A stretch of 30,153 nucleotides of DNA from Leptofilum sp050292445 (GTDB lineage Bacteria > Chloroflexota > Anaerolineae > Promineifilales > Promineifilaceae): positions 1 to 30,153 of the forward strand of contig JBNKLQ010000044.1 in the NCBI GenBank assembly GCA_050292445.1. The letters run 5' to 3'. Under the pieces are notes generated by a model that saw nothing but the letters and a program-made list of their open reading frames with translations, had not been told where the DNA came from and searched no databases. Shown here in pieces: positions 16,089 through 23,517 of the stretch (position 1 is its first letter; each line of letters starts with the position of its first letter). A program made the translations under genes and the position numbers.

Positions 16089-16682
16089 TTATTCGGATAG
16101 CAAAATAATGAATCTTTCCTCACTGATGAGAAGCGGCTGCTGTTCATCATTCCATGCCAAATGCAGTTGCCAAACGGCCGTTCCCGGCGAAAGTGACAGC
16201 TCATCAAAATCAACCAATAGTTGAAACCCATCCCCAAGATTTGGTTCAGCGATAGATTGTGTGCCAACAACTGCATCGTTTTGCCGCAAAGTGAGCACAA
16301 ATTGCTGGCCTGCCAGCAAGGATTCAGAATACGTCCAATAAAATGCGAGACGGCCGTTGCGTGCCACGCTGCTTTGTGGTGGAGGGCCTAGCAATGTAAT
16401 AGCAGCCGAATTGTCAATTTCTGGTAGTGGCGTATTGGTGGGAATGGGACTGGGCAAGATAGTTGCTGGCAAAATAGCTGGTCGTGTAGCTGTGTTTGAT
16501 GATGCATTTGGTTGGGCAGAAACGGCCGTTGGGTCCGTTCGGGTAGGGGGCCGTTCGCTTAATGTATCGGGCCAGACCCAATTAATGAGCACGATAGCCA
16601 GCAAAGTGATTAGCAGGGGCGTAATAGAATACCAAAAATGTTTACTTTGCCATCGCTTCCGTGGCTCTTTTTCTTGGGACAC
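16089..16682 (-). CDS. membrane-anchored protein with pseudokinase-type Ig-like ectodomain
   Basis: A 197-residue protein: basic N-terminus (KEPRKRWQSK), one helix at about 14-35 (YSITPLLITLLAIVLINWVW), a Thr/Pro/Ser linker, then a beta-rich domain at about 95-197. That domain follows the same plan as the Ig-like domain of the pseudokinase at 10136-12061: 'I.LL.PP......G...F.W......L..GQ.F.L.L'. It therefore looks like the ectodomain and anchor of the receptor family without the kinase part. It starts with GTG 16682 behind AGGAG at 11 bases, a long but workable spacing. It heads the five-gene - strand cluster. I recognise no named family. Confidence 0.7.
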   Translation of the reverse strand: MSQEKEPRKRWQSKHFWYSITPLLITLLAIVLINWVWPDTLSERPPTRTDPTAVSAQPNASSNTATRPAILPATILPSPIPTNTPLPEIDNSAAITLLGPPPQSSVARNGRLAFYWTYSESLLAGQQFVLTLRQNDAVVGTQSIAEPNLGDGFQLLVDFDELSLSPGTAVWQLHLAWNDEQQPLLISEERFIILLSE

Positions 16683-16739
16683 CAGGGCGTTAACTCCTAA
16701 TTTTATTCTATGTCATTTTAGCATAGGCGGGTAAACGAA

Positions 16740-16769
16740 CAAACGGCGCAACGTTAGTTGCGCCGTTTG
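16740..16769 (-). terminator. Strong hairpin downstream of the penicillin-acylase-family gene
   Basis: Perfect 13-bp stem (16740-16752 with 16757-16769; core aaacggcgcaac) and a 4-nt loop, GC-rich. It lies about 114 bases past the stop of the - strand gene at 16883 and just before the start of the next - strand gene. No clear T-run follows, so it may act as a terminator or as an mRNA 3'-end stabiliser. Confidence 0.6.
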
Positions 16770-16794
16770 CCTCAGAAAAGAAAGAGGAGCCCCG

Positions 16795-16816
16795 AGTAAC
16801 TTTATAAAAAGTTACT
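16795..16816. terminator. Second small hairpin in the 16.7-16.88 kb gap
   Basis: Perfect 9-bp stem (agtaacttt at 16795-16803 with 16808-16816) and a 4-nt loop, AT-rich. With the 16740-16769 hairpin it forms a tandem pair after the - strand acylase gene. Its function as a terminator is a guess. Confidence 0.4.
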
Positions 16817-16882
16817 GTTAGATTGTAACAAGGTGGTCGAATGGTTCATCTGATGTTTGTCATGATTGATGTGTGAGCTTCA

Positions 16883-19255
16883 TCACGGCCGTTTAGTCAG
16901 GGTAAGCGTATGTTGGGCAGCGGCCTGTACCGCTTCTTCTGCCCATAACACGGGGAAATTCTCGCCTTGTAGCCACATTTCTGCCAGATCGCGGTAATGG
17001 GGGCTGCCTAAATGGCCGGATTGTCCAGGGGTCAACATCGCTTCTGCCTGCTCGATGGCACTGAGATCAACAATGAGACGCGAGGAAACGGCAATGCCAT
17101 CATTGGCATAGCTGCCAGGGCGCATCCCGGCTTGCGCGACCGTATGGCCATCGCCGCCCAAAGGAAACGGCCCGACATTGAACACCTGGTCAAAAGGCGA
17201 AATCAGGCCCAAAGGATGCTTAAACGTGATCTGGTGCAGGTGGCCCCACTGCCAATCAACGGGATTTTCTCCAAGCAGTTGCCGCAGAACGGCCGTTGTT
17301 TCTGCTAAACATTCCTCAAGCAATTTGTTTCGCGTAGCCAGTGAATTAAACCAGGGCGATGGCACATTCGTTAGTATTTTGAGCAGGTTGACGAGTAAAT
17401 ATCCCTGGAACTCATTCACCGGGTGCAAAATGTCGCTCATGCCTTGGCCCAGCAGGGATGGCAGCAGGCTTAGCGGCACGTTTTGGGCCAGCACAGCAGG
17501 GGCGAGCTGTTTCACCAATACCTGGAAAACAGTGCCGCCCATGCTTTCCTGCCCTAGATGACCATCCCATCGCCGCAATAATTCTAGTGCCAGCTGGGCA
17601 TCTGGATGGGTCACTTGCAAGTTGTTTAGCAAGGCGACCAGCTGCAAACCGGGCAGGCTAAGCAGATCTAGTTGGACACGGCGGCAGTCGTCTGTGCTAT
17701 GCTTGGGCTGCTCCGCCAGCAATTGGCGAATGCGCTCGGCACGATAGCCGTTGCGCCATAGCTGTCCCAGGTTGTGCGGGCTTTTGCCTGGTGGCAGCAG
17801 GCGATGATTGGCAGAAATGATGATGCCTTCTTGGGGATTGAGTGCGTGGGGCATTTCGTCAAAGGGGATGATGCCAATCCATTCATGGCTACCGGTCCAG
17901 CCGGGTGCAGGCAGGCTGCCGTCGCCATTGGCCCGAATGGGTACCTGGCCTGTTACCCAGTGCCCGATGTTGCCTTGCCGGTCAGCGTAGAGCAGGTTGA
18001 GTGGTGGTGCCTGGATGCGGGCTACGGCCGTTACAAACTCATCCCAGTTGACGGCCGTATTCATCCAGCCAAAGCCATCAATAGTATTAACGCTGCGCAG
18101 CGCGGTGGAGCTAAACGCCAGCGGCTCGGTTGCCCCGGCTAACAAATGGTGGATGAGTGGTCCGTGATGGGTCAGCGAGACAGTTTCCTGGTACGGTTTT
18201 TTGAAGCGTACTTCAATTTCCTCTTCGATCTGCTGGACCGGCCGCCATTCCTCCTCGAATTGATACAGGGTCGGATCATCAGGATGCAGTTTTTCAATAA
18301 AGAGGTCTTCGCTGTCGGTATAGGCCAGAGTAGCGCCCCAGGCAATATGTCCATTGTGGCCTACTATCACGTAAGGCACTCCTGGCTGGGTAAACCCAGC
18401 CACATGAAAGCCATCGTCGCTGCGCAAATGTTGGAAATGCCAGATGGAGGGGGTGCCCATCGGCAGGTGCATATCGTTGGCCAGGATGGCTCCGCCGCTT
18501 TCCGTATGCTCCGGGGCGATTACCCAGCCGTTGCTACCACGCCCAGCCCCGTCTAGATTGCCTTTCCCGTGGAAGGGATTTTGCCAGGGAACGGCCGTTC
18601 CTTGCCAGGCATCAATCCATTGGGCGTTTTCCTCAATGCCATCTGGTAGAGTCGCCGGGTAATTTTCGGGATAGGTTGTGAGTAGATCATTGACCAGTGT
18701 GGGATCGACTTGCTGGATGAGCTGGGCCTGCACCAATTCAGCAATCGCGCCGTGGGTAAGCGCCCACAATTGCAAGTGGGCATAGGCCAAAGAGTCGAGT
18801 GGTTTCCAAGGCTGTGGGCGATGTTGCACAATGTTAAATTCGATGGGCAGTAAGGGGTGGCTGGCCAGGAACGCGTTGACACCGGCCGTGTATGCGGCCA
18901 AATCATTAAGCGCCTGTGTTTCCATTTGGTCCAACGTGCCGATGGCCAATCGGGCAAAACCAAAGGTGCGACTGAGGCGGTCTGTTTCCAGGGTGATGGG
19001 ACCAAAAACGGCCGAAAGCGTCCCCGATGCTGCCCGTCGGTTAAGCTCCATTTGCCACAGCCGATCCTGGGCGTGAACAAAGCCCTGTGCCACAAAAAGA
19101 TCATGCCGATTCTGGGCATGAATGTGGGGAATGCCCCAGCGGTCTCGGTAGATGGTGACTTTGCCTTGGAGTTCTTTAAGGTAGAGACGGCCGTCTAGTT
19201 GGGGCATGCGTTGGTGGCTCCAGCGCTGAATGATGGTTTTGAGTCGGTTTGGCAT
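16883..19255 (-). CDS. penicillin-acylase-family N-terminal-nucleophile hydrolase
   Basis: A 790-residue member of the penicillin G acylase/acyl-homoserine-lactone acylase family (Ntn hydrolases). The precursor is normally cut autocatalytically to expose a serine at the beta-chain N-terminus. Here that is most likely Ser241 in GRG-SNGWVIAPEHT. Supporting motifs are 'VTIYRDRWGIPHIHAQNRHDLFVAQGFVHAQDRLWQME' near the N-terminus, 'ILANDMHL', 'VGHNGHIAWG' and 'GDGHTV' near the C-terminus. The substrate could be a beta-lactam side chain, an N-acyl-homoserine lactone or another amide, and sequence alone does not decide. No signal peptide is visible, although most studied members are periplasmic. It starts 3 bases after the stop of the M23 peptidase gene, without its own Shine-Dalgarno, and is probably translated by coupling. 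Confidence 0.9.
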   Translation of the reverse strand: MPNRLKTIIQRWSHQRMPQLDGRLYLKELQGKVTIYRDRWGIPHIHAQNRHDLFVAQGFVHAQDRLWQMELNRRAASGTLSAVFGPITLETDRLSRTFGFARLAIGTLDQMETQALNDLAAYTAGVNAFLASHPLLPIEFNIVQHRPQPWKPLDSLAYAHLQLWALTHGAIAELVQAQLIQQVDPTLVNDLLTTYPENYPATLPDGIEENAQWIDAWQGTAVPWQNPFHGKGNLDGAGRGSNGWVIAPEHTESGGAILANDMHLPMGTPSIWHFQHLRSDDGFHVAGFTQPGVPYVIVGHNGHIAWGATLAYTDSEDLFIEKLHPDDPTLYQFEEEWRPVQQIEEEIEVRFKKPYQETVSLTHHGPLIHHLLAGATEPLAFSSTALRSVNTIDGFGWMNTAVNWDEFVTAVARIQAPPLNLLYADRQGNIGHWVTGQVPIRANGDGSLPAPGWTGSHEWIGIIPFDEMPHALNPQEGIIISANHRLLPPGKSPHNLGQLWRNGYRAERIRQLLAEQPKHSTDDCRRVQLDLLSLPGLQLVALLNNLQVTHPDAQLALELLRRWDGHLGQESMGGTVFQVLVKQLAPAVLAQNVPLSLLPSLLGQGMSDILHPVNEFQGYLLVNLLKILTNVPSPWFNSLATRNKLLEECLAETTAVLRQLLGENPVDWQWGHLHQITFKHPLGLISPFDQVFNVGPFPLGGDGHTVAQAGMRPGSYANDGIAVSSRLIVDLSAIEQAEAMLTPGQSGHLGSPHYRDLAEMWLQGENFPVLWAEEAVQAAAQHTLTLTKRP

Positions 19256-19258
19256 AAT

Positions 19259-20050
19259 TTAATTTTCACAGGTTGGCTGGGCAGTGCAGCCAGCAGCAGT
19301 GGAGGCACATTCGTAGTTGACGGCAATGCCCAGATAAGGTGAAGGATCGAGAGTATTGGCAAAGTCGAGTTCGTTGAGGAAACGGCCGTTGCCATCATCT
19401 TTTACAATAGAAAAGTGGAGATGCACCCAAATGGTGCGGGGGGAATTGCCATTGTAATCACCCGTGTAACCCAGCAATGTCCCTTGCTCCACAAACAGTT
19501 CAGACGTGCCTGGCGGGAAGGCTGGCTCAACAAAGCTGTTGCCCTCCCGGTCGGCCATATGAGCATAATACAGCCAAATTTGATTGCCGGAGCGTAGAGG
19601 ATCGTCCGGTATGCGCATAATTACGGCGCTGCGCCAGTTGGCGTCCCGAGTCACATAGCCATTGTAGGCGGCGTAAACTGGTGTCACACCCGGTTCCCCT
19701 TCGCTAAAAATGTCGATGCCCTGGTGAGGATTGCTACTGGAATAAGGGCCGCGAGGGTCTGCATATAATAAACCGATGAAACCATCTGCAGGGAGAATGA
19801 ACGGTGCGCCAGGACAGGCATCCCGCTGTTCTGTTATCAATTCGGCCCGAGCAGTTGGATCGCCCTGTGCCCACTGTAAGAGGGGGCGACTTCCGGGATT
19901 GCCCAATAATCGGAAATAATTTATGCCTCGATTAACAACAAAGGCACCTAACAATAATAAAAGAAGAATGAGGATTCGTTTAAACCCACGAAAACGCGGC
20001 TCGATTAGCCAATGGACAAATTGTTTTAGCCAGGAAGATAAACGTTTCAT
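19259..20050 (-). CDS. membrane-anchored M23-family (LytM-type) peptidase
   Basis: A 263-residue protein. It has a basic N-terminus, one membrane helix at about 26-39 (ILILLLLLLGAFVV) and an extracytoplasmic M23 domain at about 80-220. The zinc ligands and catalytic histidines of the family are present: HQGID (His109, Asp113), YYAHM (His164) and HLHFS (His210, His212). This predicts an active peptidoglycan endopeptidase. A Cys near residue 79 and Cys residues in the C-terminal tail (ECASTAAGCTAQPTCEN) could form disulfides. It has no good Shine-Dalgarno. A TATAAT on the - strand lies 8 bases before the ATG, which if used would give an almost leaderless mRNA. The acylase-family gene follows after 3 bases, so the two form an operon for cell-envelope chemistry. 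Confidence 0.88.
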   Translation of the reverse strand: MKRLSSWLKQFVHWLIEPRFRGFKRILILLLLLLGAFVVNRGINYFRLLGNPGSRPLLQWAQGDPTARAELITEQRDACPGAPFILPADGFIGLLYADPRGPYSSSNPHQGIDIFSEGEPGVTPVYAAYNGYVTRDANWRSAVIMRIPDDPLRSGNQIWLYYAHMADREGNSFVEPAFPPGTSELFVEQGTLLGYTGDYNGNSPRTIWVHLHFSIVKDDGNGRFLNELDFANTLDPSPYLGIAVNYECASTAAGCTAQPTCEN

Positions 20051-20059
20051 TGGCTAAGA

Positions 20060-20281
20060 TTATACATAGAAACTGTACAGCAGCGCGCCAGGCCAAAAAA
20101 GCAGCCCAATCAACTTGCCACGTCTTGCCAGCCAAACGGAACCCAGGAGAATGGGCAGCCCGATGATGAGATTGATCACATCATTGGCAACAAACGATTG
20201 GCGAATTTCTACTGTAGGATAGATGACTGTCTGGAAAATAAGGCTGGCAATGGAGGCTACGGCCGTACCATTTAACCAGAA
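20060..20281 (-). pseudogene. Remnant of a multi-helix membrane protein (C-terminal part)
   Basis: Between crtI and the M23 gene a - strand frame of 73 codons reads like a membrane protein: 'FWLNGTAVASIASLIFQTV', then 'VANDVINLIIGLPILLGS', 'WLARRGKLIGLLFWPGALL' and an abrupt stop after YSFYV. No ATG, GTG or TTG occurs in frame for about 30 codons upstream, which run out of frame through the 3' end of crtI. The 'NDVINLIIGLPILLGS-WLARRGKLIGLLFWPGALLY' stretch recalls a longer family of uncharacterised membrane proteins that normally continues past this point; that memory is not verified. I read it as a decayed fragment. An alternative is a gene with a sequencing frameshift. Confidence 0.5.
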
Positions 20282-21783
20282 TAAGCTTTGTTTCCTGCCA
20301 TCTCTTCTAGCAAACGCGTGGCCGTTAGCCGGGCTGAAACCAGCGCTGTAGGCACGCCGGTGCCAGGATGCGTGCTGGCACCCACAAAATAGAGATTGTG
20401 GTATTGCGCGTGCCGGTTGTGCGGCCGCATATAGCCCAACTGCATTAAGTTATGGCCCAGGCCATGTGTAGCACCTTTCACCAGGTTGTACCGTTTGCGC
20501 CAGGAAAGAGGGGTGAAATTCACCTCAAATTTCAGGTGCGCTTCCAGATCAGTAATGCCTAAATCGGCCAGCCGCTTAAAAACAGCCTGCCGCGCCCTCT
20601 GGCGAATCTGTGGCCAATCTTGCTCACCAGCTTCATCCAGATGGCCAACCGGCGCTATGGCAATAATCGTGTCTTCTCCAGAAGGAGCCATTGAGGCATC
20701 AAGCCTGGTTGGTGCGTGGATATATAGGCTGGGGGTTTGCGGTAATGTTAGATCATCAATGATACTGTCGAAGTTGCCCCGATAGTCGTCGGCCAGAAAG
20801 AGGGTGTGGGGTGGCAGCTGGGGATACGGCTTATCGACGCCCCAGAAGAAGCTGGTGACTGAACAGGAATACCGCTTGCGCTTCATCTTTTGCGCGGTGC
20901 GGTTGGCAGGCAGCAAGTTTTGGTAAACATAGGGCAGGTCGGCATTGGCCACAATGGCATTTGCTTGCAGCGAACGGCCGTTTTCCAGCACTACACCGGT
21001 TACTTTTTTGCCATTTAATACGATCTGGGTAACGGCCGTTTGGTACATAAACTCAACCCCGGCTGCCTGGGCAATCTCCACCAATGCTTCCACAATACGA
21101 TACATGCCCCCTTTGGGGTACCAGACGCCATGCGCCAGTTCCGTGTAAGGCATCATCGAAAAAGTGGCTGGCGCTTCAAAAGGACTCAAGCCCATGTACA
21201 CATCTTGAAACGTAAAAGCCGCTTTTAGACGTGGGTTGTTGAAGTAGTGGGACATATTATTGTAATGTTTCGCCAACGGCCTGATCTGATACAGCAGTGG
21301 GATATTTTGCAGGGAAAAAAAGTCGGTGGCAGTGCGGAAATCACGATTCACCAGCTTTTCCATCGCCACGTGATAATGGCGACACCCTTCGTCCAGGTAA
21401 CGCAGCAGCCCCTGGAAACTGCCCGGTTCAATTTGCTCTAGCTGTTCTTGCAAGTACTTCATGTCCGAGGTCAGTTCCAGGCGGCTGTTGTCATCGAAGA
21501 CGAGATGATAGGTGGGGTCTACCCGACGTAAATCCACCATCTCTTGCAAGGATGCGCCCAAAGCAGCAAATTCTGCCTCGTAGACCAGCGGCATCACCAA
21601 TAATGTTGGGCCAGCGTCAAAATGGTGGCCATCACGAACAAAGCGATCACAGCGGCCGCCGGGGCGACTGTTCTTTTCCACCACAGTGACGTGTAGACCT
21701 TGTTGTGCCAGGTGAGCGGCCGTAGCGATGCCGCCAATCCCCGCGCCAATCACAATAACCGAGGGTTTGCCCGTTGCATTCAT
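20272..21783 (-). CDS. crtI: phytoene/diapophytoene desaturase (CrtI/CrtN family)
   Basis: A 503-residue FAD-dependent carotenoid desaturase. The N-terminal Rossmann FAD motif is VIVIGAGIGGIATAAHLA (GAGIGG at 13-18), with the Glu of 'VTVVEKNSRPGGRCDRF' following. 'DAGPTLLVMP' and the C-terminal 'YHNLYFVGASTHPGTGVPTALVSARLTATRLLEEM' are the CrtI family signature. It inserts double bonds into phytoene (C40) or dehydrosqualene (C30) at the membrane; the number of steps and carbon length are not readable. A GAGGAG ribosome-binding site lies 8 bases before ATG 21783. It overlaps the crtB stop by 1 base (TAATG), so the two are co-translated. The last 10 bases overlap the membrane-protein remnant. 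Confidence 0.92.
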   Translation of the reverse strand: MNATGKPSVIVIGAGIGGIATAAHLAQQGLHVTVVEKNSRPGGRCDRFVRDGHHFDAGPTLLVMPLVYEAEFAALGASLQEMVDLRRVDPTYHLVFDDNSRLELTSDMKYLQEQLEQIEPGSFQGLLRYLDEGCRHYHVAMEKLVNRDFRTATDFFSLQNIPLLYQIRPLAKHYNNMSHYFNNPRLKAAFTFQDVYMGLSPFEAPATFSMMPYTELAHGVWYPKGGMYRIVEALVEIAQAAGVEFMYQTAVTQIVLNGKKVTGVVLENGRSLQANAIVANADLPYVYQNLLPANRTAQKMKRKRYSCSVTSFFWGVDKPYPQLPPHTLFLADDYRGNFDSIIDDLTLPQTPSLYIHAPTRLDASMAPSGEDTIIAIAPVGHLDEAGEQDWPQIRQRARQAVFKRLADLGITDLEAHLKFEVNFTPLSWRKRYNLVKGATHGLGHNLMQLGYMRPHNRHAQYHNLYFVGASTHPGTGVPTALVSARLTATRLLEEMAGNKAYSG

Positions 21784-22802
21784 TAGTGCATCTCCTCAAG
21801 AAGTGGGCTGGGAATCATTCTCTTCATGTTTTGCCGTGAAGGCTGAATGGTTTGTCGTAGTGCTGCCAGGATTATTTTTAAGCCGACTTTTTTGCTTTTT
21901 CGTTCCGGGTAGGCTGGTCGCAGCCAGTAGTTATCTTTTTCAATAGCATCCAGCACCACTTCAAAGCGGGCAATATAGGCATATCCGGCAAGCCGACAGC
22001 GCCGGTTTTCTACCCAGGCCAGATAAGCTCGCCCTTGGGCAAAGCAGTTGCGTGCCAACTGCACACGCTGCCGTACCCAGTTGCGATAGGCTTCGTGATC
22101 AACATCAGTAGGCAGGCAGTTATGTTGTTTTAGATATTCATGTGGGATGTTGTAGTAGCCAACGGCCGTATCTTCACAAGCATCGCGCAGCATGTGGGTA
22201 ATATGTGCCCCAGTCACTGCTAGATAGCGAGAATCATCTTGGGGAGACCAGTAATGGTGGCCAATGAAGTAGTGCAGGGCCTCGGTAACGGCCGTTGCCA
22301 GGGCGCGAGTATATTCAGTCAATTCTTTCTGAGAAATGAACCGCCCTCTGCGTTCAGCATCGAAGAGCATAACAGCCATCATTTGATTGATATAAGTTCG
22401 CAAGCCGCTGTTAGTTGTCTGGTCATTGCCAATTAAATCAGCTACCAACTTCTCTTCTGGGCACAAATCCCTTGGCCAATCTCCCTGAAAGCAATGGGCA
22501 ATAATCTCTTGCTGCCGCGCCAGAAAAGCCAGGCGTTCTGCGCGGGTTGCCTGACCTTGATCAACCTCATCGTCAACCCAGCGAAAATAAGCGTAAGCCT
22601 GGTAGGCATGAGGCACCAACGGGCGATCAACCAGGTAACGTATGGTGAAATAAGTTTGGCTGCTGGCTTCCCGGGTAATTGATTCTGCGAGAGCGGAAGG
22701 GGAATAAAAATTTGGCTGAACTTTTGGTTCCTGGAATAAATCTGGTGAAGCATGTTGCTTAGTCAGCCTAATTTGATTAGACGCCAACGAAGACTGGGAC
22801 AT
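21783..22802 (-). CDS. crtB: phytoene/squalene synthase (CrtB family)
   Basis: A 339-residue trans-isoprenyl diphosphate synthase (head-to-head type) that condenses two geranylgeranyl or farnesyl diphosphates, feeding the desaturase encoded next. Both Asp-rich magnesium-diphosphate motifs are visible: FRWVDDEVD (DDEVD at 77-81) and MLRDACED (206-211), followed by 'TAVGYYNIPHEYL'. The ORF extends upstream to a TTG at 22820, but that TTG lies in the ribosome-binding site. GGAGG, 8 bases before ATG 22802, marks the real start. Whether C40 or C30 chains are made is not readable. A 58-nt hairpin and a CRP-like palindrome lie upstream. crtI follows with a 1-base overlap. Confidence 0.92.
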   Translation of the reverse strand: MSQSSLASNQIRLTKQHASPDLFQEPKVQPNFYSPSALAESITREASSQTYFTIRYLVDRPLVPHAYQAYAYFRWVDDEVDQGQATRAERLAFLARQQEIIAHCFQGDWPRDLCPEEKLVADLIGNDQTTNSGLRTYINQMMAVMLFDAERRGRFISQKELTEYTRALATAVTEALHYFIGHHYWSPQDDSRYLAVTGAHITHMLRDACEDTAVGYYNIPHEYLKQHNCLPTDVDHEAYRNWVRQRVQLARNCFAQGRAYLAWVENRRCRLAGYAYIARFEVVLDAIEKDNYWLRPAYPERKSKKVGLKIILAALRQTIQPSRQNMKRMIPSPLLEEMH

Positions 22803-22830
22803 TAATTCTGCCTCCAACAAAAAATGGTTA

Positions 22831-22888
22831 TTGAGTAAAAGCGGGGAAGTTTTTGAGAAAGAAGCTTAATGTACCCGCTTTTACTCAA
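22831..22888. promoter_or_regulatory. Long perfect hairpin upstream of crtB
   Basis: Perfect 15-bp inverted repeat: ttgagtaaaagcggg (22831-22845) with its complement at 22874-22888, loop of 28 nt. It lies 28 bases upstream of the crtB start, between divergent genes, so it cannot be a terminator for either neighbour. It may be a leader structure or an operator for a dimeric protein. Size matches the hairpins at 3606 and 6405, although arm sequence differs. Confidence 0.65.
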
Positions 22889-23517
22889 GTAATCGGCCCA
22901 ATCGCCTTGTTTTTTTTACAAAAGCATTTTGCCGATTGCATGAAATATGAAAAAGCTATTGTGAAATGATTCACATAGCTGTACGTCAATAACTTATTTT
23001 TGTTGCGAGGGCAGATTGGTGACGTAGCATGGGTGATTCTCAGACAGTCAGGAAGGATCAAAAAGAAAAACCTCGCCCCTGCACGCTGTATACAAAGATG
23101 GGGCTGTTCGAATTGATGGTGAGGTAAGCGATGAGGTAGTTGGGCGCGATTGCGATATCAACCTGCAAATTAGCGTTGATGGTGGTGTTGGCAACGGCCG
23201 TTTGGTGTTTATTGCTTATACATTTCAGCGTGCGTGCTTTTTAGGTGGCAGACTTGGGCTTTTTGTAATGGGTATTTACCAAAACCACCCAAAAATATGA
23301 TACTATTTAGGCAATTCTACACCTTTATTCTACATTATCCCTCCTGACATAGGTTTTATTTCAATGGGAAGGAGGGAAGAGTCCAGCAAAAGCAAAGTAG
23401 CGGAGTGTAGGAGATGTTACGTTGAGCCACGGATCAATTATGGGGCTGGAAGCTTCCCTCTGAGTCACCTCTTTAAAAGCTGTATCTTCTATCCCTTTTG
23501 AGCAAATGGAGAATGCG
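22889..23517. other. Intergenic region between divergent crtB and solute-binding-protein genes
   Basis: About 630 bp, AT-rich. It holds the CRP-like palindrome (22960-22975) and a short inverted repeat of TCCCTCCT/AGGAGGGA (23338-23345 with 23370-23377, 24-nt loop). One ACGGCCGT copy lies near 23195. An 87-codon open frame on the + strand (23037-23300) has no usable start. No convincing gene or RNA was seen. Confidence 0.55.
22960..22975. promoter_or_regulatory. CRP/FNR-type operator (TGTGA-N6-TCACA)
   Basis: The bases TGTGA AATGAT TCACA match exactly the consensus two-fold site bound by cAMP-CRP-class regulators. Flanking bases extend the palindrome (AGCTATT...ATAGCT with one bulge). It lies 157 bases upstream of crtB and about 540 bases upstream of the solute-binding-protein start. 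Whether the local regulator is a CRP, FNR or other family member cannot be told. Confidence 0.5.

Noticed and set aside
22803..22820. TTG 22820 as start of crtB
   Set aside because: The TTG and following bases form the GGAGG ribosome-binding site for ATG 22802.
23029..23127. 32-codon frame (MGDSQTVRK...) and overlapping 87-codon frame to 23300
   Set aside because: No ribosome-binding site for the first and no start codon near the beginning of the second; no recognisable similarity.
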